Shown: positions 17,776 to 27,282, counted from the stretch's first letter. The stretch: DNA of 64,000 nucleotides from Fluctibacter halophilus (GCF_020687825.1 NZ_JAJEWP010000001.1:807888-871887), one strand, 5' to 3'. Translations and numbers: made by a program. The notes: a model not told the origin generated them from the sequence alone.

Positions 17776-18174
17776 CTATATTTTGAAATCAGAAAGTTGT
17801 TTTCCCTCTGCCAGAGCGTGGGAATAAACTTTCGGCATTCTACCAATTCCAGTCCAGGGATGTTCTTTACCCTGGTCGTCTTTTAAAATGTATTTAACCG
17901 GACGTTTTTGTCCGCTTGCTTTACCCTTTTTGAGACCTTCCAGACCTTGTAAATCATCAAGGCCCAGGCCTGCAGCTTCCATTTGCTCGCGGATTGCGTC
18001 GATTTTAGCCTGTTTTTCCTGCTCGCGCTTTTGCAGCTCAATTTCGCGTTCTTTACGCTTGGCAATAATGTTATCCAGTTTTTGTGCAACGCTTTCTAAT
18101 TCATCAACGGACAATTCCTTTACCGCACCTTGTAAACGTCGTCCATGGGTAAAGATTTCCAGAAAATCACTCAT
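17776..18174 (-). CDS. hns: H-NS family nucleoid protein
   Basis: This 132-residue nucleoid-associated protein binds AT-rich DNA and silences transcription. The N-terminal half (about residues 1-75) is a charged coiled-coil oligomerisation region (IIAKRKEREIELQKREQEKQ). The C-terminal DNA-binding domain carries the AT-hook-like loop HPWTGIGRMPKVY (equivalent to TWTGQGRTP in E. coli H-NS), here with Ile in place of Gln and Met in place of Thr. It has its own terminator and a separate upstream region, so it is probably monocistronic. StpA- or MvaT-type alternatives are unlikely given the WTG.GR motif. Confidence 0.93.
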   Translation of the reverse strand: MSDFLEIFTHGRRLQGAVKELSVDELESVAQKLDNIIAKRKEREIELQKREQEKQAKIDAIREQMEAAGLGLDDLQGLEGLKKGKASGQKRPVKYILKDDQGKEHPWTGIGRMPKVYSHALAEGKQLSDFKI

Positions 18175-18261
18175 TAATGAATACCTTATTGATTATAGTT
18201 AATTCGAGCTAAAGATAGCGATTGATCAACAGCTTGGCAATATAAAAGGTCACAATATGAC

Positions 18262-18292
18262 GTAAAAAAAGGCGGGAACCAGTCCCGCCTTA
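18262..18292 (-). terminator. Intrinsic terminator of the ETF-QO gene
   Basis: GGCGGGA-CTGG-TTCCCGCC on the minus strand is followed by seven T, 28 bases beyond the ETF-QO stop. Confidence 0.88.
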
Positions 18293-18319
18293 ATGATAGT
18301 GACCAAAATGTGGATTTCA

Positions 18320-19972
18320 TTACATATTCGGGTAATTTGGACCACCTGTTCCTTCCGGAACAACCCAAGTAATATTCTGGCTCGGATCTTTAATATCACA
18401 GGTCTTACAATGCACACAGTTTTGTGCATTTATCTGCAATTGAGGGTTACCGTCATCACCGTCGACAATTTCGTACACGCCGGCCGGACAATAGCGCTGT
18501 GCGGGCTCATTGTATTTCGTCAGATTGACGTTGACCGGGATATCCGCATCCGTAAGGCGCAGATGGCAAGGCTGGTCTTCTTCATGATTGGTGTTTGACA
18601 GGAAAACCGACGACAGCTTATCAAAACTCAGCACACCGTCAGGTTTGGGGTAGTCGATGCTCTGGTGCTCACTGGCCAGACCGAGTTGTTCATGATCGCG
18701 ATGGTTGTCCTGTAACGTCATGAACATATTACCAGCAAAGAAGTTCTGCTCCAGTGTATTGAACGCGCCGCCCCAGAAGCTGCCAAACTTGTGCATGGCA
18801 GGTCCGAAGTTGCGTGAACGGAACAATTCGTCGTACAACCAGGAATTTTTAAACCGCTCGGTGAATCCGGTCAAATCCTCTCCGCCGCTATGCTCGGCAT
18901 CCTGTAATTTTTCATACAGGGATTCCGCGGCCAGGATCCCTGACTTCATGGCGGTGTGATTGCCTTTGATTTTGGCAAAGTTCAGCGTTCCGGCATCGCA
19001 CCCAACCAGGATACCGCCAGGGAAGGTCATTTTCGGCAGCGAGTTAAAACCCCCTTTAGCAATTGCCCGGGCACCATAGCTGACCCGCTTACCGCCTTCG
19101 AGGTATTGTTTTAGCACCGGGTGGTGCTTGAGTCGCTGAAATTCATCAAACGGAGACAGATGGGGATTGGCATAATTTAAATCCACGATCAGCCCGACCA
19201 GCACCTGATTGTTTTCGGCATGATACAGGTAACTGCCGCCGCTGGCATCGCTCAACGGCCAGCCCGCCGTGTGCACTACCAGTCCTTCCTGATGCTTGGC
19301 AGGATCAATGTCCCAGATTTCCTTGAACCCAATCGCGTAATGTTGCGGAGATTTTCCTTCGTCGAGCGCAAATTTTTCAATCAACTGTTTGCCCAGGTGT
19401 CCTCGACAGCCTTCAGCAAACACGGTGTACTTGGCCCGCAACTCCATGCCAGGCATGAAACTGTCTTTGGGTTGGCCATCGGCGCCAATGCCCATGTCGC
19501 CGGTAATGACACCCGCTACGCTACCGTCGTCATTAAACAGGAGTTCTGCTGCAGGGAAGCCCGGGAAAATTTCCACGCCCAATTGCTCTGCCTGTTCCGC
19601 CAACCAGCGGCACAGGTTACCCATACTGACAATGTAGTTACCTTTATTGTGCATGGTTTTGGGCGTGCTGAAGCCGGGTAAACGGGTGGCCGCCTGTTCA
19701 TTCTTGAGCAGATAGATGTGGTCTTCGGTTACCTGGGTGGTCACCGGGGCGCCCAAGGTGGACCAGTCCGGAAACAGTTCGTCAAGCGCGCGGGTTTCGA
19801 ACACCGCGCCGGACAGGATATGGGCGCCGACTTCCGAGCCTTTTTCAACCACACAGACCATCAATTCCTGGTCATTGGCTTTGGCCTGCTGCATTAATTT
19901 GCATGCGGTGGACAGTCCCGCTGGGCCTGCACCGACTATGACGACATCAAACTCCATCGATTCACGTTCCAC
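18320..19972 (-). CDS. etfD: Electron transfer flavoprotein-ubiquinone oxidoreductase
   Basis: This 550-residue inner-membrane-associated enzyme passes electrons from reduced ETF to ubiquinone, feeding acyl-CoA and amino-acid oxidation into respiration. The FAD-binding motif DVVIVGAGPAGLSTA is at the N-terminus. The quinone/membrane region contains GCDAGTLNFAKIKGNHTAMKSG. The 4Fe-4S cluster ligands are YCPAGVY and CVHCKTCDIKDP near the C-terminus. The start is GTG at 19972 with an excellent AGGAG six bases before it. It is divergent from etfBA across a 432-base control region, and the three genes make one functional module. Confidence 0.95.
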   Translation of the reverse strand: MERESMEFDVVIVGAGPAGLSTACKLMQQAKANDQELMVCVVEKGSEVGAHILSGAVFETRALDELFPDWSTLGAPVTTQVTEDHIYLLKNEQAATRLPGFSTPKTMHNKGNYIVSMGNLCRWLAEQAEQLGVEIFPGFPAAELLFNDDGSVAGVITGDMGIGADGQPKDSFMPGMELRAKYTVFAEGCRGHLGKQLIEKFALDEGKSPQHYAIGFKEIWDIDPAKHQEGLVVHTAGWPLSDASGGSYLYHAENNQVLVGLIVDLNYANPHLSPFDEFQRLKHHPVLKQYLEGGKRVSYGARAIAKGGFNSLPKMTFPGGILVGCDAGTLNFAKIKGNHTAMKSGILAAESLYEKLQDAEHSGGEDLTGFTERFKNSWLYDELFRSRNFGPAMHKFGSFWGGAFNTLEQNFFAGNMFMTLQDNHRDHEQLGLASEHQSIDYPKPDGVLSFDKLSSVFLSNTNHEEDQPCHLRLTDADIPVNVNLTKYNEPAQRYCPAGVYEIVDGDDGNPQLQINAQNCVHCKTCDIKDPSQNITWVVPEGTGGPNYPNM

Positions 19973-20404
19973 GGGGGTCTCCTAGCTGTTATGATTATCT
20001 ATTAATAAAAGAAATAAATATTTAGTACGTCTATAAACGTATTCTATTTTGTACACGGTACTGCAACGCTGGCATCGGAGCAATGCTCCGGATACACAAA
20101 AGCATTGCAGACGGCGTTACTCCGAATTGACAGGCAGTGCCTGATGATGACGCGTAACATGTTGAATATATAGCTTTTTTATCGTTCTGTTTATTCGCTA
20201 TTCAGCCTGCTGTCATTCACAACTTCAGGATACAGACTAGGTGAACTTTGGTTAAATGCCATGTCAATGGAATGTAAACTGAAGTTGGCGGGCAAGAGTA
20301 GTGTTGGTTGACGCTTACGTCAACAGAAAGTAAATTGACGCCACCCTACCGAAACGCGTCGGCGTTGCCGAGCGTCGAGTTAAACGCCTGAATATGAGGT
20401 GACA
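19973..20404. promoter_or_regulatory. Divergent control region between etfD and etfBA, with several palindromes
   Basis: This 432-base stretch has no convincing gene. It contains four short inverted repeats: TACGT-N6-ACGTA (20026-20041), CGGAGCAATGCTCCG (20076-20090), CAGGCAGTGCCTG (20131-20143) and GTTGACG-CTTA-CGTCAAC (20307-20324). The last lies about 80 bases before etfB and resembles the ACGT-centred boxes reported for the MerR-type regulator LiuR of branched-chain amino-acid catabolism; that assignment is from memory of the motif and is tentative. Fatty-acid or branched-chain control of etf genes is known in marine gammaproteobacteria. Confidence 0.6.
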
Positions 20405-21154
20405 ATGAAAATTTTAGTGCCGGTAAAACGTGCCATCGATTACAACGTGAAAGTCCGCGTTAAACCCGATAATTCAGCGGTCGATCTGACCAATGCCAAA
20501 ATGGCCATTAACCCATTTTGTGAAATCGCGGTTGAAGAGGCTGTACGCCTGAAGGAAAAAGGCACCGCCAGTGAAGTGGTGGTTGTTTCCATCGGTGAAA
20601 AAGCCTGCCAGGAACAGATCCGCACCGCGTTAGCGCTGGGCGCCGATCGGGGTCTGCACATCGAAACCAGTGACAGCCTGGATTCATTGCAAGTCGCCAA
20701 ACTGCTGCAAAAAGTGGTGGAAGAAGAGGCTCCGCAACTGGTTATTCTGGGTAAGCAGTCTATCGATTCCGACAACAACCAAACCGGACAGATGCTGGCC
20801 GCATTGACCGGTATGCCACAGGGCACCTTTGCCTCTGAGGTGCAGGTTGAAGAGGGAAGCGTTGCTGTCACCCGTGAAATCGACGGTGGTTTGCAGACGG
20901 TTAAACTGTCATTGCCAGCCGTGGTTACCACGGATTTGCGATTGAATGAGCCCCGTTATGCGTCGTTGCCGAACATCATGAAGGCTAAACGTAAGCCATT
21001 GGATGTGAAAGCCGCTGCGGATTACGGCGTTGATCTGACGTCCAAGGTGAAAACCCTGAAAGTTGAGGCCCCAGCACAGCGCCAAGGCGGTGTTAAAGTC
21101 GCCGATGTGGCGGAACTGGTTGAGAAACTGAAAACTGAAGCGAAGGTGATCTAA
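20405..21154 (+). CDS. etfB: Electron transfer flavoprotein subunit beta
   Basis: This 249-residue small subunit of ETF binds AMP and docks acyl-CoA dehydrogenases. The protein begins [19 protein letters not shown] and carries the family segment [21 protein letters not shown]. The recognition-loop region is [18 protein letters not shown], near residues 190-207. The start ATG at 20405 is preceded by GAGGTGACA; the in-frame GTG two codons upstream overlaps this ribosome site and was rejected. The stop is immediately followed by the etfA ATG with no gap, so the two subunits are translated together. Confidence 0.97.
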   Translation: MKILVPVKRAIDYNVKVRVKPDNSAVDLTNAKMAINPFCEIAVEEAVRLKEKGTASEVVVVSIGEKACQEQIRTALALGADRGLHIETSDSLDSLQVAKLLQKVVEEEAPQLVILGKQSIDSDNNQTGQMLAALTGMPQGTFASEVQVEEGSVAVTREIDGGLQTVKLSLPAVVTTDLRLNEPRYASLPNIMKAKRKPLDVKAAADYGVDLTSKVKTLKVEAPAQRQGGVKVADVAELVEKLKTEAKVI

Positions 21155-22081
21155 ATGGCCGTACTCATTTATGCAGAGCACGATAATCAGCACTTAAAGC
21201 CTGATACGCACAAGTTGGTGACAGCTGCCAGTCAAATGGGCGACGAACTGCATGTTCTGGTCGCCGGTGAGGGCGTCGACGCCATTGCCAAGCAGGCTGC
21301 TACCATCGCCGGTGTTAGCAAAGTGATTGTGGCTGACAATGCCGCTTATGCGCACCAGTTGGCTGAGCCGGTCAGTGCGTTGGTCGCCGACTTAGGCAAA
21401 GACTACAGCCATGTATTGGCTGCTGCCACGACTACGGGCAAGAACTTTATGCCCCGTGTAGCGGCGATGCTTGATGTGGCGCAAATTTCGGACATCATTC
21501 GTGTCGACAGCGCCGATACCTTTGTGCGCCCTATTTATGCCGGTAACGCCATCGCGACAGTGCAAAGCGAAGACGCGATTAAAGTGCTGACGGTACGAAG
21601 CGCGGCATTCGATGCCGCAGCAGAAGGCAACAGTGCCTCGATTGAAAACTCCGACGTGGTGAAAGCCATGGACATTTCCGGCTTTGTTGGTGAAGAGCTG
21701 ACTGAGTCAGAGCGACCTGAGCTTACTGCTGCAGATGTGATCATCTCCGGCGGCCGCGGCATGCAAAATGGCGAAAACTTTGCCTTGCTGGAAGGTATTG
21801 CCGATAAGTTGGGTGCTGCAATTGGTGCTTCACGAGCGGCGGTTGACGCCGGTTTTGTTCCTAATGATATGCAAGTCGGCCAGACCGGTAAAATTGTTGC
21901 GCCTCAGCTCTACATTGCAGTGGGCATTTCCGGCGCCATTCAACATCTGGCGGGGATGAAGGATTCCAAGATCATTGTTGCGATCAACAAGGACGAGGAA
22001 GCACCGATATTCCAGGTTGCTGATTACGGCCTGGTGGGTGATTTGTTCGACATTCTTCCGCAACTGGAAGCCGCATTATAA
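21155..22081 (+). CDS. etfA: Electron transfer flavoprotein subunit alpha
   Basis: This 308-residue FAD-binding subunit of ETF accepts electrons from acyl-CoA and other dehydrogenases for ETF-QO. The C-terminal FAD domain is canonical: SGGRGMQNGENF, then ASRAAVDAGFVPNDMQVGQ, GISGAIQHLAGM and INKDEEAPIFQVADYGLVGD. The gene abuts etfB and ends at a strong intrinsic terminator. The acyl-CoA dehydrogenase at 31.5 kb is one likely client. Confidence 0.97.
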   Translation: MAVLIYAEHDNQHLKPDTHKLVTAASQMGDELHVLVAGEGVDAIAKQAATIAGVSKVIVADNAAYAHQLAEPVSALVADLGKDYSHVLAAATTTGKNFMPRVAAMLDVAQISDIIRVDSADTFVRPIYAGNAIATVQSEDAIKVLTVRSAAFDAAAEGNSASIENSDVVKAMDISGFVGEELTESERPELTAADVIISGGRGMQNGENFALLEGIADKLGAAIGASRAAVDAGFVPNDMQVGQTGKIVAPQLYIAVGISGAIQHLAGMKDSKIIVAINKDEEAPIFQVADYGLVGDLFDILPQLEAAL

Positions 22082-22108
22082 ATTGTGCTTCGACACACTG
22101 CTGTGAAT

Positions 22109-22144
22109 AAAAAACGGGGAGCTGAACAGCTCCCCGTTTTTTTA
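22109..22144 (+). terminator. Intrinsic terminator of etfBA
   Basis: ACGGGGAGCT-GAAC-AGCTCCCCGT, with an A-run before and a T-run after, makes a strong bidirectional hairpin. The convergent gene at 22149-22457 ends beside it and probably uses it too. Confidence 0.92.
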
Positions 22145-22148
22145 TTGC

Positions 22149-22457
22149 TTACACCCGTATCAATGAATTGTCTTCATTGCCGACACCACTTGGCACGTAA
22201 TCATCTGCCGACCAGTCGTTTTCCCAGGCACTGTCGTTCAACAGATAGCGGAATTGGTACTCGTTGTCTTTTGGCAACTCGACGGTGGATGTAAAAGCAC
22301 CATTTTTGAGCTTTTTCATTGGCGCCGTGTTGCTGTTCCAGTCATTAAAATCGCCCACCAGTTTGACACTGTCGGCCTGCTGAGCCTCCTGTGCACTGAG
22401 TTTGAAAGTCACTTTGCACACGGGACGGGACTTTAGGTATTGCTTTTTGACACTCAT
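22149..22457 (-). CDS. Stand-alone glycogen-recognition (CBM48/isoamylase N-terminal) domain protein
   Basis: This 102-residue protein consists almost entirely of one early-set immunoglobulin-like domain of the isoamylase N-terminal/CBM48 type, as found in glycogen-branching enzymes and AMPK beta subunits. The signature VKLVGDFNDWN (about residues 31-41) and the strand pattern ending EYQFRYLLNDSAWENDWSADDYV are clear. No catalytic domain is attached, so it may be a glycogen- or polysaccharide-binding accessory protein; this is inference. The ribosome site is good (AGGAGAGTGAC). A perfect HexR-type palindrome lies 73 bases before the start, suggesting control by the carbon-flux regulator encoded at 62.6 kb. 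Confidence 0.85.
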   Translation of the reverse strand: MSVKKQYLKSRPVCKVTFKLSAQEAQQADSVKLVGDFNDWNSNTAPMKKLKNGAFTSTVELPKDNEYQFRYLLNDSAWENDWSADDYVPSGVGNEDNSLIRV

Positions 22458-22902
22458 GTCACTCTCCTGAAATTAAATTTCACAAAATTGTCACAAACTG
22501 CGCATAAAGAACAAATAAACAGCAATATATGTAATAAAATTACATTTTGGCGGGCATAAAGTCTACTTTTTTTGATGTTTTACTGCTCTGACCTGCAAAG
22601 CATTGGTGCACAACGGCCCCCATAAGCTCACAGGTGGTGCATGGCTGATTTTCAATCTGGCCATCGCGCATCGATTTGCTCGCCCGACCGCTGTGATCTG
22701 CAACAGAGATGCCAATGTATATAACGATGTAATAAAGTCGCGTCGCGCGGGACTGTACCTGTGTGTGCTGCTTGTCACACTTTTTAACATTTTGGCAAGA
22801 CAATACCGGACCAATGTCGCTACAATCGTGCGGTCATCCGTCTACAACTATAAAAACAGACAGTCACATATCACTTCATAGTACAGGAAGAAGGGAACGT
22901 CC
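22458..22902. other. Non-coding spacer between the CBM48 gene and the second RND operon
   Basis: This stretch of 445 bases holds a HexR-type box at 22530-22544 and the divergent promoters. Short open frames within it on both strands show no recognisable domain or ribosome site and I do not call them. A tRNA- or sRNA-like structure is not evident by eye. Confidence 0.5.
22530..22544. promoter_or_regulatory. HexR-type operator
   Basis: TGTAATAAAATTACA is a perfect inverted repeat (TGTAAT-N3-ATTACA) of the form known for HexR in Shewanella and relatives. It lies 73-87 bases upstream of the CBM48-domain gene and 358 bases before the RND adaptor gene, so the former is the likelier target. Confidence 0.75.
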
Positions 22903-24126
22903 ATGTTAGCAGTCCTGAAAAAAGCAGGTATACCACTTATTATCGTCTTGATTGCCATTGTCGTGGCAGCCGCCATGATTAACATGCGACAACCGCCTGA
23001 AAAAGCTGAGGTTGAAGAGCGAGCCTTTTTGGTCAATGCCATACCGGTAAGCAGCGAGGATTTGCAGTTTGTGGTCAAATCCCAGGGCACGGTGCAACCA
23101 AAGATTCAAACAGTACTCAGTGCACAGGTGAGCGGTCGTGTGACGTCTGTTGCCGAGGCCTTTATCGAAGGCGGCATGTTCAAAAAAGGTGATGTGTTGG
23201 TTCAGTTGGAACAGGCCGACTACAACACCGATTTGAAAACTGCCCAGGCTGAACTTGCCCGTGCCCAGGCAGCGCTTGAAGAGGAGCGCGCGCGCGGCAA
23301 GGTGGCTGAAGAGGAGTGGCGTTCGGTGAAAGGCAGTGTTGCGCCAGAGTTGGGCTTGCGTAAGCCGCAACTGGCCAAAGAGCTGGCCAGTGTTCGCGCC
23401 GCGGAGGCACAACTGGAACGGGCGCAACGTAATCTGGAACGCACCACCATTCGTGCACCCTACGATGGATTGGTGCGTAGCAAAGACATCGATCTCGGTC
23501 AGTTTGTGACGGTCGGAAAACAGCTCGGTGTGATTTACAACACGGATGTTGCAGAAGTCCGTATGCCGTTGAGTGATAACGATTTGGCTTATCTGCAACT
23601 ACCGGGAACCGACGGACAAAGCAGTCCGGTTGAGCTCACCGCCACGGTGGCCGGAAAGGTGGTGCAGTGGCAGGGCATGCTGGCTCGGGATGAAGGCATT
23701 CTGGACGAGCAGCGCCGTGTTATTTATGCGGTGGCTGAAGTGAAAGACCCTTATCAACGTGCAGACAATGCGCAGGGTGTGGCATTGAAGTTTGGACGCT
23801 TCGTGCAGGCGCGTATCAGCGGAAATCGTGGTGACGACATGATTGTCTTGCCCCGCCACGTGCTTCGTCTGGATGGCACTGTGCTGGTTGTTGGCGAAGA
23901 CCGCAAACTGGAAATCCGTGATGTTGTGGTGCAGCGGGCCGACGAAAACAGCGTCTATATCTCCGCCGGTTTGCGCAGTGGCGAGCAGGTTATTACCAGC
24001 GCGGTTCCGAACCCTTACAACGGCATGGCGCTTCGTCTTCCTGGCGATGAGCAGGATCCGGCTGTGGAAAAGGACGTGGAAGAGAGCAAAGACACCGCGA
24101 TTGCAAAAACGGAGCGTGATGCATGA
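22903..24126 (+). CDS. RND efflux periplasmic adaptor subunit (HlyD family)
   Basis: This 407-residue periplasmic adaptor is anchored by an uncleaved N-terminal helix (IPLIIVLIAIVVAAAMI); no lipobox is seen. The order is lipoyl half (VSGRVTSVAEAFIEGGMFKKGD), coiled-coil hairpin (about residues 110-180, rich in Ala, Glu and Arg), second lipoyl half (TTIRAPYDGLVRSKDIDLGQ), beta barrel and membrane-proximal domain. The C-terminus is acidic. ATG at 22903 is preceded by AAGGGAACGTCC. Its stop overlaps the start of the RND permease gene (ATGA), so the two form an operon. The pump is distinct from that at 1-7 kb, with only one permease. Confidence 0.93.
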   Translation: MLAVLKKAGIPLIIVLIAIVVAAAMINMRQPPEKAEVEERAFLVNAIPVSSEDLQFVVKSQGTVQPKIQTVLSAQVSGRVTSVAEAFIEGGMFKKGDVLVQLEQADYNTDLKTAQAELARAQAALEEERARGKVAEEEWRSVKGSVAPELGLRKPQLAKELASVRAAEAQLERAQRNLERTTIRAPYDGLVRSKDIDLGQFVTVGKQLGVIYNTDVAEVRMPLSDNDLAYLQLPGTDGQSSPVELTATVAGKVVQWQGMLARDEGILDEQRRVIYAVAEVKDPYQRADNAQGVALKFGRFVQARISGNRGDDMIVLPRHVLRLDGTVLVVGEDRKLEIRDVVVQRADENSVYISAGLRSGEQVITSAVPNPYNGMALRLPGDEQDPAVEKDVEESKDTAIAKTERDA

Positions 24127-27100
24127 GTAAAATAGACACCCACAGCGGCATCATCGCGTGGTTTGCGCGAAACAGTGTCGCAGCCAATCTGTTGATGTGG
24201 ATATTGATTGTTGGCGGCTTGTTTGGTGCCAACACCATACACAAGCAGGTTTTTCCTAATTTTGAATTCAAAAACATCATTGTTCGTGTTCCTTATCTTG
24301 GTGCTGCACCACAAGAGGTTGAAGAAGGCGTTCTGGTTAAAATCGAAGAAGCCGTAAAGGATCTGGAAGGGATCAAGAAGATGACCGCCACAGCCGTCGA
24401 GGGTATGGGTACGGTCAACATCGAAGTAGAAGAAGACTACGATGCCCAGCAATTGCTGGATGAAGTCAAAGTGCAGGTCGATGCGATCCCCAGTTTCCCG
24501 GAAAACACCGAAAAGCCGGTGGTGTATCGCCAGAAAGCGACTCAGGATGTGCTGTGGGTTGCCGTGTACGGTGATGCGTCGGAGCGTGAACTTAAAGAAT
24601 TCACCAAAGACATGCGCGATGACATCGCCAACTTACCGGGCGTGTCACGGGTCTTGGTGGTCGGCACCCGCGACTATGAAGTGTCGGTCGAAATTTCCGA
24701 AGCCAAATTACTCGAATACAACCTGACCTTTAGTGAATTGGTCAGTGCGGTCAGACGTTCATCGATTGATTTACCCGGCGGTTCAATTCGCTCGGAAGAT
24801 GGCGATATTCTGTTGCGCGCCAAAGGTCAGGCCTACACTGGGCAGGATTTTGCCAATCTGGTGTTGTTGACCCGTGAAGACGGTACCCGTCTGATGTTGG
24901 GGGATATTGCCGAGATCCGCGACGGCTTTGTCGAAGATCGCAATTACGCCATGTTTGATGGCAAGCCGGCGATGAACATTCGCGTACAGGCGGTCGGGGA
25001 CCAGAACGCGTTGGAGATTTCTAAAACGGTTAATGCGTTCATTGATGAGCGCAAAAAGACCTTACCGCCCCATATCAACGCGGATACCTGGGGTGACAGT
25101 TCGTTTTACCTGGCCGACCGATTAAATATGATGCTGAGTAACATGTTTTTCGGCGCGCTGTTGGTGTTTCTGGTGTTGTCATTGTTCCTCAAGTTGCGAC
25201 TGGCAGCCTGGGTAATGGTGGGTTTACCGGTTTGCTTCCTGGGCACGCTGTTGTTTATGCCGATGGAGTTTTTCAATCTGTCGATCAATATGATCAGTCT
25301 GTTCGGCTTTATTCTGGTACTGGGGATCGTGGTTGACGATGCCATTATCATGGGGGAGTCAGCCTACTCTGAGATCGATAAAAAAGGTCACAATATCGAC
25401 AACGTGATCACCGGTGTGAAGCGGGTCGCGATGCCGGCCACGTTTGGCGTATTGACTACCATCGCGGCGTTCACGCCGATGCTGCTGGTACCCGGCACCT
25501 TCGGTGTTATCTGGAAAACCATTGGCTGGGTAGTGATCATTTGTCTGGTGTTCTCGTTGATCGAATCGAAGCTGATCCTGCCGGCGCATTTGGCGCACAT
25601 GAAGGTAACGCCCTATGATCCGAGCAAAGCAAACGCCTTGCAACGTTTCCGAGACTTTTTCAGTGAAGGGATCAAATGGTTCGTTCAGGAGCGCTATCTC
25701 CCCTTCCTGCAAAAAGCCATTGCCCATCGGTATGTCACGCTGGCGTCGTTTCTGGCCATGCTGATTTTAACCATCGGCCTGTTCGGCGGCGGCGTGGTGC
25801 GTTTTGTGTTCTTCCCCAATATCCCCAGTGACTTTATGACGGGCACCATTGAGCTGGAACCCGGCTCGTCGATTGCTCAGCGTGATCAAAGCATGGATAT
25901 TCTGTACGCCGCACTGACCCGAATGGACGAAAGTGTCAAAAATGAGTTCGGTGAAGGCGTCGTTAAGCACACGATTGCTTTTGATCAGAGCAATACCAGC
26001 GGACAGATCCTGGTGGAAATGACCAAGGGTGAAACCCGTGATATCGACGCCTTTACCATTCATCAGCGCTGGCGTGACGAAATGCCGGAAATCCCAGGCG
26101 CACGTTCCGTGGAGATTGGCACACCTCAGGGCGGCCCTGGTGGCGGGTCGGATCTGACCTTTGAGTTTAACGGTGACAAGTTAGATGAACTGCGTCGCGC
26201 CACCAATGAGCTCAAAGCGCACTTACGTACTTATGATGGTGTGGCAGACATCGCTGATTCGTTCAGTGGTGGCAGTGATGAAATCCGCCTCAATATCAAA
26301 CCTCAGGCGGAGGCCCTCGGTCTGTCACTGGATGCATTGGCAACGCAGGTTCGCTATGCCTTTTATGGCGCTGAAGCGCAGCGGATACAACGGGGTGACG
26401 AAGAAGTCAAAGTCATGGTCCGTTATCCAAAAGAACAGCGCAATTCGATAGGCAATCTGGAGAACATGCGTATCCGCACGCCACAAGGGCTGGACATTCC
26501 TTTCTCTGAAGTGGCAGAACTGGATATGGGCAAAGGCTATGGTTCGATCATTCGTGTTGACGGCAACCGTAGCATTACCGTAACCGCGAAAGTCGACAAA
26601 GGCCGCATCGACCCCAATGAAATCGCAACCACGGTGCAAAGTGAGTTTATTCCTGACCTTCTGGCCCGTTATCCCAGTGTTGATTTTCGCCTGGAAGGCG
26701 CGTCCAGGGAGCAGGGCGAAGCACTGGTTAGCCTGATGCAGGGCTTTTTGTTTGCCATGTTTGCGATATATGCGTTGATGGCAATCCCGCTACGTTCTTA
26801 CTCACAGCCGTTTATCATTATGTCGGTGATCCCGTTTGGTATCGTCGGCGCGATTGCGGGTCATTTACTGTTGGGCCATTCGGTCAGCGTGTTGTCACTG
26901 TGCGGGATCATCGCATTGTCCGGGGTCGTGGTGAATGACAGCCTGATCATGGTTGATTTTGTTAACCGCGCACGGGCAGAAGGACATGGCATCAAAGAAG
27001 CGGCGATTCAGGCCGGTAGTCAACGTTTCAGGGCGATTATCCTGACATCCTTAACCACCTTTATGGGCTTGTTGCCGATCGTGTTCGAGCGCAGTTTGCA

Positions 27101-27266
27101 GGCGCAAATTGTCATCCCGATGGCGATCTCGCTGGCATTCGGGATCCTGTTTGCGACGGTGATTACGCTGTTACTGGTGCCATCGTTGTATTTGATCCTG
27201 GACGACATAAAAGGTGTGTTCAGACGCAAACAGCCTGCCGGTGTGCCGGTATCGGATAACGCTTAG
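24123..27266 (+). CDS. RND efflux permease
   Basis: This 1047-residue proton-driven inner-membrane transporter is of the AcrB superfamily. The relay helix keeps both acidic residues (GIVVDDAIIMGES), unlike the two permeases at 1-6 kb, and the late helix has SGVVVNDSLIMVDFVNRAR. Porter-loop features include LPGVSRVLVVGTRDYEVSVEIS and PGGGSDLTFEFNGDKLDEL. The family resemblance is to the widespread environmental AcrB-like permeases paired with a single HlyD adaptor. The substrate is unknown. It is followed by a strong bidirectional terminator. No outer-membrane factor gene is near, so the pump probably shares a TolC encoded elsewhere. Confidence 0.95.
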   Translation: MSKIDTHSGIIAWFARNSVAANLLMWILIVGGLFGANTIHKQVFPNFEFKNIIVRVPYLGAAPQEVEEGVLVKIEEAVKDLEGIKKMTATAVEGMGTVNIEVEEDYDAQQLLDEVKVQVDAIPSFPENTEKPVVYRQKATQDVLWVAVYGDASERELKEFTKDMRDDIANLPGVSRVLVVGTRDYEVSVEISEAKLLEYNLTFSELVSAVRRSSIDLPGGSIRSEDGDILLRAKGQAYTGQDFANLVLLTREDGTRLMLGDIAEIRDGFVEDRNYAMFDGKPAMNIRVQAVGDQNALEISKTVNAFIDERKKTLPPHINADTWGDSSFYLADRLNMMLSNMFFGALLVFLVLSLFLKLRLAAWVMVGLPVCFLGTLLFMPMEFFNLSINMISLFGFILVLGIVVDDAIIMGESAYSEIDKKGHNIDNVITGVKRVAMPATFGVLTTIAAFTPMLLVPGTFGVIWKTIGWVVIICLVFSLIESKLILPAHLAHMKVTPYDPSKANALQRFRDFFSEGIKWFVQERYLPFLQKAIAHRYVTLASFLAMLILTIGLFGGGVVRFVFFPNIPSDFMTGTIELEPGSSIAQRDQSMDILYAALTRMDESVKNEFGEGVVKHTIAFDQSNTSGQILVEMTKGETRDIDAFTIHQRWRDEMPEIPGARSVEIGTPQGGPGGGSDLTFEFNGDKLDELRRATNELKAHLRTYDGVADIADSFSGGSDEIRLNIKPQAEALGLSLDALATQVRYAFYGAEAQRIQRGDEEVKVMVRYPKEQRNSIGNLENMRIRTPQGLDIPFSEVAELDMGKGYGSIIRVDGNRSITVTAKVDKGRIDPNEIATTVQSEFIPDLLARYPSVDFRLEGASREQGEALVSLMQGFLFAMFAIYALMAIPLRSYSQPFIIMSVIPFGIVGAIAGHLLLGHSVSVLSLCGIIALSGVVVNDSLIMVDFVNRARAEGHGIKEAAIQAGSQRFRAIILTSLTTFMGLLPIVFERSLQAQIVIPMAISLAFGILFATVITLLLVPSLYLILDDIKGVFRRKQPAGVPVSDNA

Positions 27267-27282
27267 GTTAATCTGCGTGCAT

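Noticed and set aside
22540-22881. Short frames on both strands in the spacer between the CBM48 and RND genes
   Set aside because: They have no ribosome sites and no recognisable fold, and they conflict with the HexR-type box and promoter region.
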